A DNA stretch of 64,000 nucleotides. Source: Bacteroidota bacterium. GTDB taxonomy: Bacteria > Bacteroidota > Rhodothermia > JANXDC01. The DNA lies in NCBI GenBank assembly GCA_025998875.1, contig AP024675.1, forward strand, positions 2,290,933 through 2,354,932. The letters run 5' to 3'. The notes below the pieces were generated by a model, which was not told the DNA's origin, did not search any database, and was given only the letters and a program-made list of their open reading frames with translations. A program made the position numbers and the translations under genes. Positions 8,586 through 16,705 of this stretch are shown piece by piece (position 1 is the first letter of the stretch; every line of letters begins with the position of its first letter).

Positions 8586-10124
8586 TTATCGCATCACCTG
8601 GGCCGAAGGGCCCCGCTCCAGGGAGCGCAGATAGGCCACCAGCGAGCGGATCTGCAGTTCCGTAAGCGGTCCCCCCCGGGAGCGGGCAAAACCGGGCATC
8701 ATGCGCTGTTTGCGCTCATCCGGCGTACCCAGGGCAATCATAGCTTCCAGCTGTCGGTCCGTGCGCTGTTGGAGCAACGCGCGCGTCAGCTTCGGACCCG
8801 GATGGGCCTTGCCGTCATCGTATCCGGCCGGACCGTGACACATCTGACAGACGGCCTCGTAGAGCTCCGCACCCAGCAACCCCTGCGCCGGATCGGCATG
8901 ACAGCTGCGGCAGGAGCCCTCGAAAAGGGACCCGTGTCCCATCGCGCCCCTCTCCGCCATGGCGCCGGGGGCGGGAAGCCGGGGATGCTCGATGATCTCC
9001 GCCTCGACGACGAGCGTCTTCAGGTACTGCTCCGGATCGTTGGAGTACACGGTGATGGTTTTCTGCACAAAGCCCAGCTTACCCTCCGTGTCCAGGCGCA
9101 CCTGCAGATGGCCCGTCTCCCCGGGGGCGAATTCCGTCTTGTCGAGCACCACCGCCGTACAACCACAGGAGGCGCGCAGGTCCCGGATGCGCAGCGGGCC
9201 CCGGCCCGCGTTGCGGAAGCGGAAGACATAAACCGGGGCCTGGCCGGTGATGACCTGCCCGAAGTGATGTCGCTCGTGTTCGAAGACGATCCGGGCCCCG
9301 TTGCGCACGTCTTCTTCCGTGGGCCGGTAGAGCGCCCCCTCCGGCTCCCCTCCGGTCAGGAAAGTCGAGCCCCGGAGCCGGAGCTCCAGTTCCGGCACGT
9401 CGGGGTGGTCTGTCTGCAACCGGATCCGGAACGCAAAGGGGCCTTCTTCGGAGAGCGCGGCCGTATCGAACCACACCTGCACGGGGGCCACTTCGTCGCG
9501 GAACAGGGGCACGGCGGGCAGGGCCAGCCGCACCGCGTGCGTATCCGGCAGGCCCTCCAGGCGCCATCCGGTAAAGAGCACGGGGCGAGAGCCCGTGTTC
9601 TGCACCCGGAACGTATGCGCGAGCACCGATCCGCGCCATACCCTGCCCCAGTCGTGCTCCGTGCCGTCCCAGAGCAAGGGGCCGGTGCGCACGGCCTGCG
9701 CCGGATCCAGGGGACGGAAGCGAACCTCCCCTTCGATGAAGAGCACGATCTGGGCCGGCTCGCCGTCGGTGACCACGACGGCGGACTTGCGAAACGGTCC
9801 GGGACGGCCGCGGGAGTCGAAGGCCAGCGTCACCGCCCCCACCCCGCCGGGCGGGATGGGCTCGCGCGTCCATTCCGGAGCCGTGCACCCGCAGGAGGGC
9901 TGCACGGCCAGAATGCGCAGGGGTCCGGTGCCCACGTTCTCGATCTGAAACGTATAGCGGGGTTCTTCGCCCTCGTAGACCACCCCGAAGTTGTGCGTCG
10001 TCTTCTCAACCCTGGCCTTGCCCTCTCCGAGCGGTCGCTCCTCACCTTCGGCGCGCAGGCCGAGCGTAAAGAGCGCCCCCAGCAACAGGGCGGAGAAAAC
10101 CAGACTGATGACCCGGGCTTTCAT
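8586..10124 (-). CDS. Exported DUF1573-repeat protein fused to di-heme cytochrome c
   Basis: 512 residues. An N-terminal signal (VISLVFSALLLGALFTLGLRA) exports it. Three tandem immunoglobulin-like DUF1573 units follow (about 40-135, 145-255 and 280-380). The first and third carry the family's SCGCT cysteine motif (77-81 and 319-323); the second lacks it. The C-terminal 110 residues form a cytochrome c with two CxxCH heme sites (405-409 and 426-430) and a possible axial Met (MMPGF, 475-476). The gene lies directly between E1 and E2 (TAA of E1 is adjacent), so it is co-transcribed with the dehydrogenase. ATG 10124 is chosen because GGGAGGAAG precedes it by about 6 nt; another ATG is at 10142. 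Role unknown; periplasmic electron transfer is the natural guess. Confidence 0.88.
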   Translation of the reverse strand: MKARVISLVFSALLLGALFTLGLRAEGEERPLGEGKARVEKTTHNFGVVYEGEEPRYTFQIENVGTGPLRILAVQPSCGCTAPEWTREPIPPGGVGAVTLAFDSRGRPGPFRKSAVVVTDGEPAQIVLFIEGEVRFRPLDPAQAVRTGPLLWDGTEHDWGRVWRGSVLAHTFRVQNTGSRPVLFTGWRLEGLPDTHAVRLALPAVPLFRDEVAPVQVWFDTAALSEEGPFAFRIRLQTDHPDVPELELRLRGSTFLTGGEPEGALYRPTEEDVRNGARIVFEHERHHFGQVITGQAPVYVFRFRNAGRGPLRIRDLRASCGCTAVVLDKTEFAPGETGHLQVRLDTEGKLGFVQKTITVYSNDPEQYLKTLVVEAEIIEHPRLPAPGAMAERGAMGHGSLFEGSCRSCHADPAQGLLGAELYEAVCQMCHGPAGYDDGKAHPGPKLTRALLQQRTDRQLEAMIALGTPDERKQRMMPGFARSRGGPLTELQIRSLVAYLRSLERGPSAQVMR

Positions 10125-10142
10125 GGGCCGCTTCCTCCCCAT

Positions 10143-12233
10143 TTAGTATCGGGCCAGATCGCGCATGGCCCGGTATACGGTCTCTTCCTGCGGCAGGACG
10201 GCCCGCTCCAGTACATCCGCATAGGGAATGGGCGTAAACTGCCCGGCGTGTCGGCGCACGGGCGCGTCCAAGTACTCGAAGGCCTGATCGGCGATCTGCG
10301 CGGCGATCTCGGCGCCAAACCCCACAAATTCCACGTCCTCATGCAGCACGAGCACCCGTCCGGTTTTGCGCACCGAGGCGAAGACGGTCTCCATATCCAG
10401 GGGCACGATCGTGCGCAGATCGATAACCTCGGCCTCGATGCCCTCTTCCTGGGCGAGCCGTTTGGCCGCATTCAGCGCCATGTAGAGCACAAGCCCATAG
10501 GTGACCACGGTCAGATCCCGGCCCGGACGCACCACGGCTGCCTTGCCGAAGGGCACCAGATAATCCGCATCCGGTTCAGGCCGACGCGCGGCCGCATGCC
10601 GATAGAGGCCCTTGTGTTCCAGAAACAGCACGGGATCGCGCAGCCGGATCGCCGTCTTGAGCAGCCCTTTGGCATCGGCGGCGTTGGAGGGAAAGGCGAT
10701 ATACCAGCCCGGAAAGTGGGCAAAGGTGGCCTCGATGTTCTGGCTGTGGCAGAGTCCCCCGTGGATGTACCCCCCCACGGGCACGCGCACCACCACGGGC
10801 GCCTCCCAGCCGCCGTTGGACCGGTATCGGATCACGGAAAGCCCGTTGCGCAGCTCCGACATGGCCGGCCAGATGTAGTCGCCGAACTGGATCTCAACGA
10901 CAGGCTTAAAGCCCCGCAGGGCCAGGCCAATGGCCGTGCCGATAATGGAGGCCTCAGCCAGCGGGGAATTGAAGCACCGATCCGGTCCGAAACGCTCCGT
11001 AAGCCCGCGCGTGGCGGTAAAGACCCCGCCTTTGGGTCCGGCCACGTCCTCCCCGTAGACGAGGATGCGCGTATCACGGGCCATCTCCTCATGCAGGGCG
11101 TGGTTGATGGCATCCACCATGACGATGGGCTCCCCTGAGGGCTCGGAGGCTTCGTAGGTGAGCTCCAGGGTGCCTTCGAAGAAGACATGCCGCTTTACCG
11201 TGGCCGGGTCCGGATCGGGGCGAGATTCGGCCCAGTCGGCCGCCTCATCGACCAGACGACGCACCTCGGCGCGCAGGGCCTCCAATTCCGCCTCCTCAAT
11301 TAGCCCGACCCGGAGCATAGCCTCCTCCAGACGCCGGATGGGGTCGCGCCGCCGATCCGCCTCCAGTTCCTCTTCGGAGCGGTACTTGCGGTGGTCGTCG
11401 CTGGAGGAATGCGGCAACAGGCGCACCACATGGGCGTGGAGCACAACGGGCCCCTTCCCGGACCGGGCCAGGGCAACGGCCTCCCGGGCCACGGCCCAGG
11501 AGGTGAAGAAGTCCGTGCCGTCAAACTCCATCACGCTCACCCCTTCGTAGCCGCGCGCGATGCGGGAAATGCCGCTCCACTCCCCGCTTCCGGCCGTCTG
11601 CTGCCAGACGGGCACGCTGATGGCGTACTTGTTGTCCTGCACCACAAAAAGCACAGGCAACCGTTCGCGCGCCGCCCAGTTGAGCGCCTCATGCCATACG
11701 CCCTGGCTTGTTCCCCCCTCCCCGATGCCCGTGTAGACGACCTCATCGAGCCCGAGCCGCCGGATGCCCATGGCGCAACCCACGGCGGGCAATAGCTGGT
11801 TGCCCACAGAACTCGACGGGGAGACGATGCGCAGCTCCGGATAGCTGAAGTGCTCCGGCATCTGCCGGCCGCCGGAGCTGGGATCTTCGGCCTTGGCCAG
11901 GTGCGCCAGCAGGGCGTGCTCCGGGCGCATGCCCAGCTGAAGCACCAGCGTCAGGTCCCGGTAGTAGGGAAAGACCCAGTCCTTGCCCGCAATCAGATTG
12001 GCCCCCAGGGCGACCTGCACGGCCTCGTGTCCAGAAGTGCCGATGTGAAAAGCGCCTTTGCCCTGCTTGAGCAGCATGAGCATCTTTTCATCCAGGCGCC
12101 GGGCCGTGAGCATGGTCCGGTAGAACCGGAGCAACTGCTCGCGGTCAAACTCTTCTATGCGCGCGGCTGCGGGCAGGGTGGTCACCTCCCCGTTCCCATT
12201 GGCGCCGAGCGCGTTCTGCCTTCTGCGTGCCAT
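10143..12233 (-). CDS. 2-oxoacid dehydrogenase E1, fused alpha and beta subunits
   Basis: 696 residues. Thiamine-diphosphate-dependent decarboxylase of a branched-chain-type 2-oxoacid dehydrogenase. The alpha half (about residues 20-340) has GxGxxxxG...HEALNWAARERLPVLF and QDNKYAIS, the TPP/Mg motif. The beta half starts near residue 370 (GEPIVMVDAINHALHEEM) and continues to the end (VLVYGEDVAGPKGGVF, LHEDVEFVGFGAEIA). Fusion of the two chains is typical of Bacteroidota. The frame extends upstream to 12374, but a promoter at 12265-12295 supports ATG 12233. First gene of the string E1, DUF1573-cytochrome, E2, 4-TM protein, receiver-like protein. Confidence 0.93.
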   Translation of the reverse strand: MARRRQNALGANGNGEVTTLPAAARIEEFDREQLLRFYRTMLTARRLDEKMLMLLKQGKGAFHIGTSGHEAVQVALGANLIAGKDWVFPYYRDLTLVLQLGMRPEHALLAHLAKAEDPSSGGRQMPEHFSYPELRIVSPSSSVGNQLLPAVGCAMGIRRLGLDEVVYTGIGEGGTSQGVWHEALNWAARERLPVLFVVQDNKYAISVPVWQQTAGSGEWSGISRIARGYEGVSVMEFDGTDFFTSWAVAREAVALARSGKGPVVLHAHVVRLLPHSSSDDHRKYRSEEELEADRRRDPIRRLEEAMLRVGLIEEAELEALRAEVRRLVDEAADWAESRPDPDPATVKRHVFFEGTLELTYEASEPSGEPIVMVDAINHALHEEMARDTRILVYGEDVAGPKGGVFTATRGLTERFGPDRCFNSPLAEASIIGTAIGLALRGFKPVVEIQFGDYIWPAMSELRNGLSVIRYRSNGGWEAPVVVRVPVGGYIHGGLCHSQNIEATFAHFPGWYIAFPSNAADAKGLLKTAIRLRDPVLFLEHKGLYRHAAARRPEPDADYLVPFGKAAVVRPGRDLTVVTYGLVLYMALNAAKRLAQEEGIEAEVIDLRTIVPLDMETVFASVRKTGRVLVLHEDVEFVGFGAEIAAQIADQAFEYLDAPVRRHAGQFTPIPYADVLERAVLPQEETVYRAMRDLARY

Positions 12234-12264
12234 GGCGATGTGTTCCGGGGTTTGCAAGCGAGGG

Positions 12265-12295
12265 CAAAATAGAAACCCCTCTTCCTGCCGTGCAA
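12265..12295 (-). promoter_or_regulatory. Promoter of the 2-oxoacid dehydrogenase operon
   Basis: Minus-strand TTG (12295-12293), 20-nt spacer, CTATTTTG (12272-12265), two mismatches from TAnnTTTG. Start site would be near 12259, about 26 nt before ATG 12233. Back to back with the folB promoter. Confidence 0.45.
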
Positions 12296-12317
12296 GGATA
12301 GCCCCCGGCCCCGGGGC

Positions 12318-12349
12318 TTGGCTCTCCGCCGGGGATGGGCGTAAATTCA
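12318..12349 (+). promoter_or_regulatory. Promoter of the folB operon
   Basis: TTG (12318-12320), 21-nt spacer, TAAATTCA (12342-12349). A start site near 12355 lies downstream of the first in-frame ATG (12335), which excludes that ATG and moves the folB start to GTG 12377. Confidence 0.5.
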
Positions 12350-12376
12350 CAGGACCAGAAGACGGCTTCCCCAACC

Positions 12377-12754
12377 GTGCATCGGGCCACCGTTCGCCTC
12401 ATCAACGCGGTCTTTTACGCTCACCATGGCGCCTTTGCCGAAGAGCACGCCCTGGGCGGTCGCTACGAGGTGGATCTGGAGCTGGAGCTCGACATCGAAG
12501 AGGCGGCCCGGAGCGATGATCTGGCCCGAACGGTCGATTATGAGCGCCTCTACCGGTTCGTAGGCCAGGTGGTGCTGGAAAACCGGTTCCGGCTTCTGGA
12601 GCGCCTGGCCTGGCGCATCGCCCACGCCGTGCTGGAGGCCTTTCCCCGGACGTTTTCGGTCGAGGTCCGGGTCCGCAAACCCAATCCGCCCGTGGGGGGT
12701 GTGTGCGATTACGCCGAGGTTGTGTACCGATGCCGGCGGCCTACATCGGGGTAG
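12377..12754 (+). CDS. folB: Dihydroneopterin aldolase FolB
   Basis: 125 residues, the usual length. Converts dihydroneopterin to 6-hydroxymethyldihydropterin in folate synthesis. Family features: NAVFYAHHGAFAEEHALGG with the conserved YAxHG and E, DYERLYRFV, and the C-terminal VEVRVRKPNPPVGG with the catalytic lysine. I place the start at GTG 12377 (VHRATVRLINAVFYAHHG) because the promoter overlaps the upstream ATG at 12335 and the extra 14 residues are not family-like. It overlaps folK by 25 nt, so the two consecutive pathway enzymes are translationally linked. Confidence 0.9.
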   Translation: MHRATVRLINAVFYAHHGAFAEEHALGGRYEVDLELELDIEEAARSDDLARTVDYERLYRFVGQVVLENRFRLLERLAWRIAHAVLEAFPRTFSVEVRVRKPNPPVGGVCDYAEVVYRCRRPTSG

Positions 12755-13245
12755 GGTCGAACCTGGGAGATCGGGAGGGCAATCTGGAAAGAGCCGCCCG
12801 GATGCTTGCGCGCACCCGCGGCGTCTGGTTGCTCCGACGCAGCCGAACGTACGAATCCCCTCCCCACGGCCCCTCCCAGACGTATTTCTACAACCAGGTC
12901 TGGGAAATCTGGACCGACCTGGAGCCCGAACCCCTGCTGGATGCGCTGCTTGCCATAGAGGCCCGCATGGGTCGTCGCGCCGATCGACCCCGCTGGGCCC
13001 CCCGGGTGATCGATCTGGACCTGTTGCTGTACGCGGATCGGGTTTCCGTTTCGGATCGCCTGCAGCTGCCCCATCCCCGGATGCGGGAGCGCGCCTTCGT
13101 GCTCGAGCCCCTGCTCGAGCTGCTGCCCGAGGGGCGGGATCCCGTCACCGGACTTTCGTTCCGGGAGCTGCGCGCCCGAGTGGGCCATATGCCGTTGGCC
13201 GTGGTCGATGGAGCCCACCTGCTATGCCACCCTCTTTACCGGTAG
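12730..13245 (+). CDS. folK: HPPK, 2-amino-4-hydroxy-6-hydroxymethyldihydropteridine pyrophosphokinase
   Basis: 171 residues. Transfers pyrophosphate from ATP to 6-hydroxymethyldihydropterin, the step after FolB. Signatures: IGVGSNLGDREGNL at the N-terminus, the HPPK motif RPRWAPRVIDLDLLLY, and LPHPRMRERAFVLEPL. The ATG at 12730 gives a normal N-terminus (MPAAYIGVGSNLG). It overlaps folB upstream and the kinase gene downstream by 22 nt. Confidence 0.95.
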   Translation: MPAAYIGVGSNLGDREGNLERAARMLARTRGVWLLRRSRTYESPPHGPSQTYFYNQVWEIWTDLEPEPLLDALLAIEARMGRRADRPRWAPRVIDLDLLLYADRVSVSDRLQLPHPRMRERAFVLEPLLELLPEGRDPVTGLSFRELRARVGHMPLAVVDGAHLLCHPLYR

Positions 13246-13877
13246 AACTGCGCTACATAGCCGTCGAAGGCGTCATCGGGGCGGGGAAAACGAGTCTGGC
13301 CCGCCTGCTGGCCGATCGGCTCGAGGCCCGGCTCATTCTGGAGGCCTTCGAAGAAAACCCCTTTCTGCCCCGGTTCTACGAAGACCCCGCCCGGTATGCC
13401 TTTCATACCCAGCTGGCCTTCCTGGCCAGCCGCTACCGACAGCAGCTGGAGCTGCGCAAGCTCGATCTGTTCGCCCACCAGGTGGTCAGCGATTACCTCT
13501 TTGACAAAGACCGCATCTTCGCCCACCTGAACCTGCAGGGCGAGGAGCTGGCCCTCTACGAGGCGCTTTTTGCGCTCATGGTCACCCAGGTTCCCATCCC
13601 GGACCTGGTCGTCTACCTGCGGGCAAGCGTGGATCGGCTTCTGGAGAACATCCGGCGGCGGGGACGGCCCTATGAGCAGCACATCTCCCGAGAATACCTG
13701 GAGGCGCTCGCCCAGGCCTACGACTTCCACTTCCTCCGCTATCGACGCTCGCCCCTGCTCATCGTGGACGTCACGGAGCTGGATTTTGTCCACCACCCCC
13801 GGGACCGCGACCTGCTTCTGGAGCAGATCCTCTACCGTCCGCACCGGGGCACGGAGTATCTTACCCTGTCCGGATAA
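13224..13877 (+). CDS. Deoxynucleoside kinase family protein
   Basis: 217 residues, typical for the dCK/dGK/dAdo-kinase family. Phosphorylates deoxynucleosides for salvage. P-loop VEGVIGAGKTSLA is at residues 12-24, followed by FEENPFLPRFYEDPARYAFHTQLAFLASRYRQ, the substrate-pocket region, then the LID-type segment RRGRPYEQHISREYLEAL. The E/DRS motif is altered (SDYLFDKD). The start ATG 13224 lies inside the end of folK. The pairing of folK with a deoxynucleoside kinase is familiar from other bacteria. Base specificity cannot be read. Confidence 0.9.
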   Translation: MPPSLPVELRYIAVEGVIGAGKTSLARLLADRLEARLILEAFEENPFLPRFYEDPARYAFHTQLAFLASRYRQQLELRKLDLFAHQVVSDYLFDKDRIFAHLNLQGEELALYEALFALMVTQVPIPDLVVYLRASVDRLLENIRRRGRPYEQHISREYLEALAQAYDFHFLRYRRSPLLIVDVTELDFVHHPRDRDLLLEQILYRPHRGTEYLTLSG

Positions 13878-13887
13878 GAGGGGCCCC

Positions 13888-14013
13888 ATGGCTCGATTGT
13901 TCTTCTGGATCGCGCTGTTGTATTTCGCCTACCGGTTCGTGCGTTACCTGCTCTCCAGACCCCAGCCGAATCGGAAGCCGATAGAGGATGCCGAATACGA
14001 GGAGCTGCCATGA
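13888..14013 (+). CDS. DUF4834-like mini membrane protein
   Basis: 41 residues. One membrane helix (LFFWIALLYFAYRFVRYLL), then a short basic/proline linker and an acidic end (IEDAEYEELP). This arrangement and the terminal YEE motif resemble the small DUF4834 proteins of Bacteroidota. It begins 10 nt after the kinase stop and its TGA overlaps the next ATG (ATGA at 14010-14013), so it is embedded in the operon and translationally coupled on its 3' side. Function unknown; easily missed because of its size. Confidence 0.7.
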   Translation: MARLFFWIALLYFAYRFVRYLLSRPQPNRKPIEDAEYEELP

Positions 14014-15473
14014 AACGCCTCTTGCTCTGCGCTCTGCTGCTGGGCCTGGGGGCCCATGAGGCCTGGCCCCAGAGCGAACGGGAGCGCGAATACATTCGTC
14101 GGGTCGACGAGGCCCATCTGGCCCGCGTGGTACGCGACCTGGTGGGCTTCGGCCATCGGCTGGGCGGAAGCCCATCCAATGAACGGAGCGCCTCCTATCT
14201 GCTGGGCGCCTTTCGGGCCATGGGGTTGGAGGCGGAAATCCGGATCGATCCTCCCCGGCTGAGCTGGTGGTTCGATACGTTTGCCGTGCGCGTGCTCTCC
14301 CCGGAGGCGCGCACGCTGAGCCATCCCTGGCCGGCTCCGTATTCGCCGAGCGGAGAGGGGGACTCGGTCGCCGTGGTGCTCCTGCCCCCGGAGGGGCCGA
14401 TCCCGGAGGTGCGCGGCAAGGCCGTGCTCATCGAGGGCCTGGGCCGGAACCCGACGGCCCTCTACGACACGCTCGTGGCCCGGGGGGCTGTGGCCCTGCT
14501 CACGGATGCGCCCCGCTGGGAGGGGGCGTACACGGAATGGGCCTTCATCAGCCGCCTGCCGGCCCGAGAAAGCAACGCCATCCCCATGTTCTGCCTGGCC
14601 CGCCGTGACGGGGACTGGATCCGGGAGCGGCTGGCTCGGAACGAGCCCGTCTGGATCGCCTTTTTCCTGCGTGCGCACCGGAGCCACAGAAGCCCCTGGA
14701 CGGTGGTGGCCACGCTGGCCGGCCAGGAGCCGGACTACTATCTGGTCTGCGCGCACGGGGACGGGGATTCCGGCGGGCCGGGGGCGGATGACAACGCCTC
14801 CGGGGTGGCCGCTACGCTGGAGATCGCGCGCGTACTCGCCGAACAGGTGCGCTCGGGCCAGCTACCCAGACCCCGATACACGATCCGGTTTGCCATCTGG
14901 GGAAGCGAATACGCCTCCACGGAGGCGTTCGTGCGCACCGAATTCGAGGCGGGCCGACTCGGGCTCCTGCGCGGGGTGTTCAACTTCGATCAGGTGGGCA
15001 CGGGGGCTCAGCGGCGCGCCCTGTATTTTGAATCCAACGACATCCCGCACAACGAGCCCATCCTGCGGCTGCTGGAGCAGATCGGCCGCACCTATGCCGG
15101 AAAGCCCGGCTTCTGGGAGGAAGCCTACACCAATCCGAGCCAGGGGGGAACGGACTCCTACGTCTTCCTGCCCGATTACCTGCGCGATCGGCTCTCGCTT
15201 CCGGGCGCGGAGGCGATCCGCATTCCCTCGACGACGATCTACACGGCGGCCTGGAACCGTCCGGCCCGATTACCCCAGACGCCGGGCTGGGGACCTCCGG
15301 ATACGGTCTGGATCGACTATTCGCGCTACTATCACTCCTCGCTCGATGTGCCGGAACTGACCACGGACCGGGAGCCGTTCCGCATGGCCTGGGCCGCGCG
15401 CGCCGTGGGTATCGCCCTGCTGCGGCTGGCCTGGCCGGAAGCGCCTCTGCGGATCAGATCCCCGCGGCGATGA
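14010..15473 (+). CDS. Secreted M28-type peptidase with an altered metal site
   Basis: 487 residues with a signal peptide (RLLLCALLLGLGAHEAWPQ). The M28 fold is recognisable: AHGDGDSGGPGADDNASG supplies the His and bridging Asp, NFDQVG the next ligand, and YYHSSLD the last histidine. At the usual catalytic Glu-Glu pair the sequence is WGSEYAST: the first Glu (general base) is kept, the second (zinc ligand) is Tyr. Activity may be reduced or use one metal. It is the last gene of the folB string and overlaps convergent ald by 20 nt. The paralogue at 1089-2750 keeps the full set. Confidence 0.85.
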   Translation: MKRLLLCALLLGLGAHEAWPQSEREREYIRRVDEAHLARVVRDLVGFGHRLGGSPSNERSASYLLGAFRAMGLEAEIRIDPPRLSWWFDTFAVRVLSPEARTLSHPWPAPYSPSGEGDSVAVVLLPPEGPIPEVRGKAVLIEGLGRNPTALYDTLVARGAVALLTDAPRWEGAYTEWAFISRLPARESNAIPMFCLARRDGDWIRERLARNEPVWIAFFLRAHRSHRSPWTVVATLAGQEPDYYLVCAHGDGDSGGPGADDNASGVAATLEIARVLAEQVRSGQLPRPRYTIRFAIWGSEYASTEAFVRTEFEAGRLGLLRGVFNFDQVGTGAQRRALYFESNDIPHNEPILRLLEQIGRTYAGKPGFWEEAYTNPSQGGTDSYVFLPDYLRDRLSLPGAEAIRIPSTTIYTAAWNRPARLPQTPGWGPPDTVWIDYSRYYHSSLDVPELTTDREPFRMAWAARAVGIALLRLAWPEAPLRIRSPRR

Positions 15474-16674
15474 GCAGTTCGATATCCCGATGGGGCAGTT
15501 CGAGCTGAGAGGCCAGGTGCTTTTTCGTAATGTAGCGGCGGTAGGCGTAGGTGCCCGAACGCAGGCTCACGCTGCGCCAGAGCGCATCGTTGAGGCTGCC
15601 CGCCTCCCCGATCTCCAGCAGGAGAGGTAGCAGTACGTTCGTAAGCGCCAGCGAAGCCGTTCGGGCCACGGCGGCGGGCATATTCGGCACGCAGTAGTGG
15701 ATCACCCCGTGCTCGACGTAGACGGGGCGCGATAGCGTGGTGGGTCGGCTCGTCTCGATGCAACCGCCCTGGTCGATGACCACGTCCACGATCACAGATC
15801 CGGGCTTCATAGAGGCCACCATGGCCTCGGTAACCCAGATCGGGGCCCGATATCCGGAGCGCATCACGGCTCCGATGAGCACATCGGCCGAACGAACCGC
15901 GCGCGCGATGTATTCCGTGTTCGCCATGGCCGTGATCACCCGCCTGTCCAGCGCGTTCTCGATGCGGCGGAGTGCCGACAGGTTATCGTCCAGAATCACG
16001 ACCTGCGCGCCGAACCCCAGCGCTGTGCGCGCGGCATATTCGGCGATCGTGCCGGCGCCCAGAATGACCACCGTGGCCGGCGGCACCCCGGATATGCCCC
16101 CGAGGACGATGCCCTGCCCGCCCTGGGGGCTCTCCAGGTAGTGGGCGGCGATCTGGACGGAAAGGCTGCCGGCGATTTCGTGCATCATGCGCACCAGGGG
16201 GAAGGAGTGCTCGGCGTCCTGGATGAACTCATAGCCGATCCCGGTCACGTTGCGATCCACCAGGAGGCGGAAGAAATCCGGCGGCGTTACCCCCAGGTGC
16301 ACGGCCGACAGCAGGACCTGTCCATCTCGGAAAAGGACGTATTCCTCGGGGGTGGGCGGGGCGATTTTGACGATGATCTCGCTTTTCTCGTAGAGCTCTT
16401 CGGCCGAGAGGGCGATCTCTGCGCCGAGCTCGACGTACTCGCGATCCTCGTAGCGGCTCAGCAGCCCGGCGCCTTTCTGCACAAAGACCTGATGTCCGTT
16501 AGCCACCAGCACCCCCACGGCGTAAGGCACCAGAGAGACGCGCCGTTCCTCGTTGGCCACCTCCCGGGGCACCCCGATGCGATAGGAGGCGCGCTGTCGG
16601 TGCAGTCGGGCGGGCCGTTCCAGCGCGACCGCCTCCCATGCCGGGGTTATGCTCTGGCCCGAATGCGCTTCCAT
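15454..16674 (-). CDS. ald: Alanine dehydrogenase
   Basis: 406 residues. NAD-dependent interconversion of alanine and pyruvate plus ammonia. The family N-terminus (IGVPREVANEERRVSLVP) begins near residue 33 after a basic leader. Substrate-binding Lys and His are present (VQKGAG, KIAPP, SAVHLGV), the Rossmann motif is ILGAGTIAEYAA, and DVVIDQGGCIETSRPTT and NMPAAVARTAS are characteristic Ald segments. It ends in a C-terminal extension (YITKKHLASQLELPHRDIELLIAAGI) shared by Bacteroidota forms. Only 31 nt separate it from the nitrilase-like gene, so it probably shares that transcript. Confidence 0.93.
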   Translation of the reverse strand: MEAHSGQSITPAWEAVALERPARLHRQRASYRIGVPREVANEERRVSLVPYAVGVLVANGHQVFVQKGAGLLSRYEDREYVELGAEIALSAEELYEKSEIIVKIAPPTPEEYVLFRDGQVLLSAVHLGVTPPDFFRLLVDRNVTGIGYEFIQDAEHSFPLVRMMHEIAGSLSVQIAAHYLESPQGGQGIVLGGISGVPPATVVILGAGTIAEYAARTALGFGAQVVILDDNLSALRRIENALDRRVITAMANTEYIARAVRSADVLIGAVMRSGYRAPIWVTEAMVASMKPGSVIVDVVIDQGGCIETSRPTTLSRPVYVEHGVIHYCVPNMPAAVARTASLALTNVLLPLLLEIGEAGSLNDALWRSVSLRSGTYAYRRYITKKHLASQLELPHRDIELLIAAGI

Positions 16675-16705
16675 GCCCGTATTCCGAAAATCCCGAGCTG
16701 AGAAG

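Noticed and set aside
8340..11138. 932-codon open frame on the plus strand
   Set aside because: It runs antisense to E2, the DUF1573-cytochrome and E1, all with clear motifs. It shows low-information, His/Arg/Gly-rich sequence typical of GC-rich shadows.
12699..13220. Upstream extension of the deoxynucleoside kinase frame
   Set aside because: It overlaps folB and folK in another frame and has no kinase-like sequence; ATG 13224 gives the normal start.
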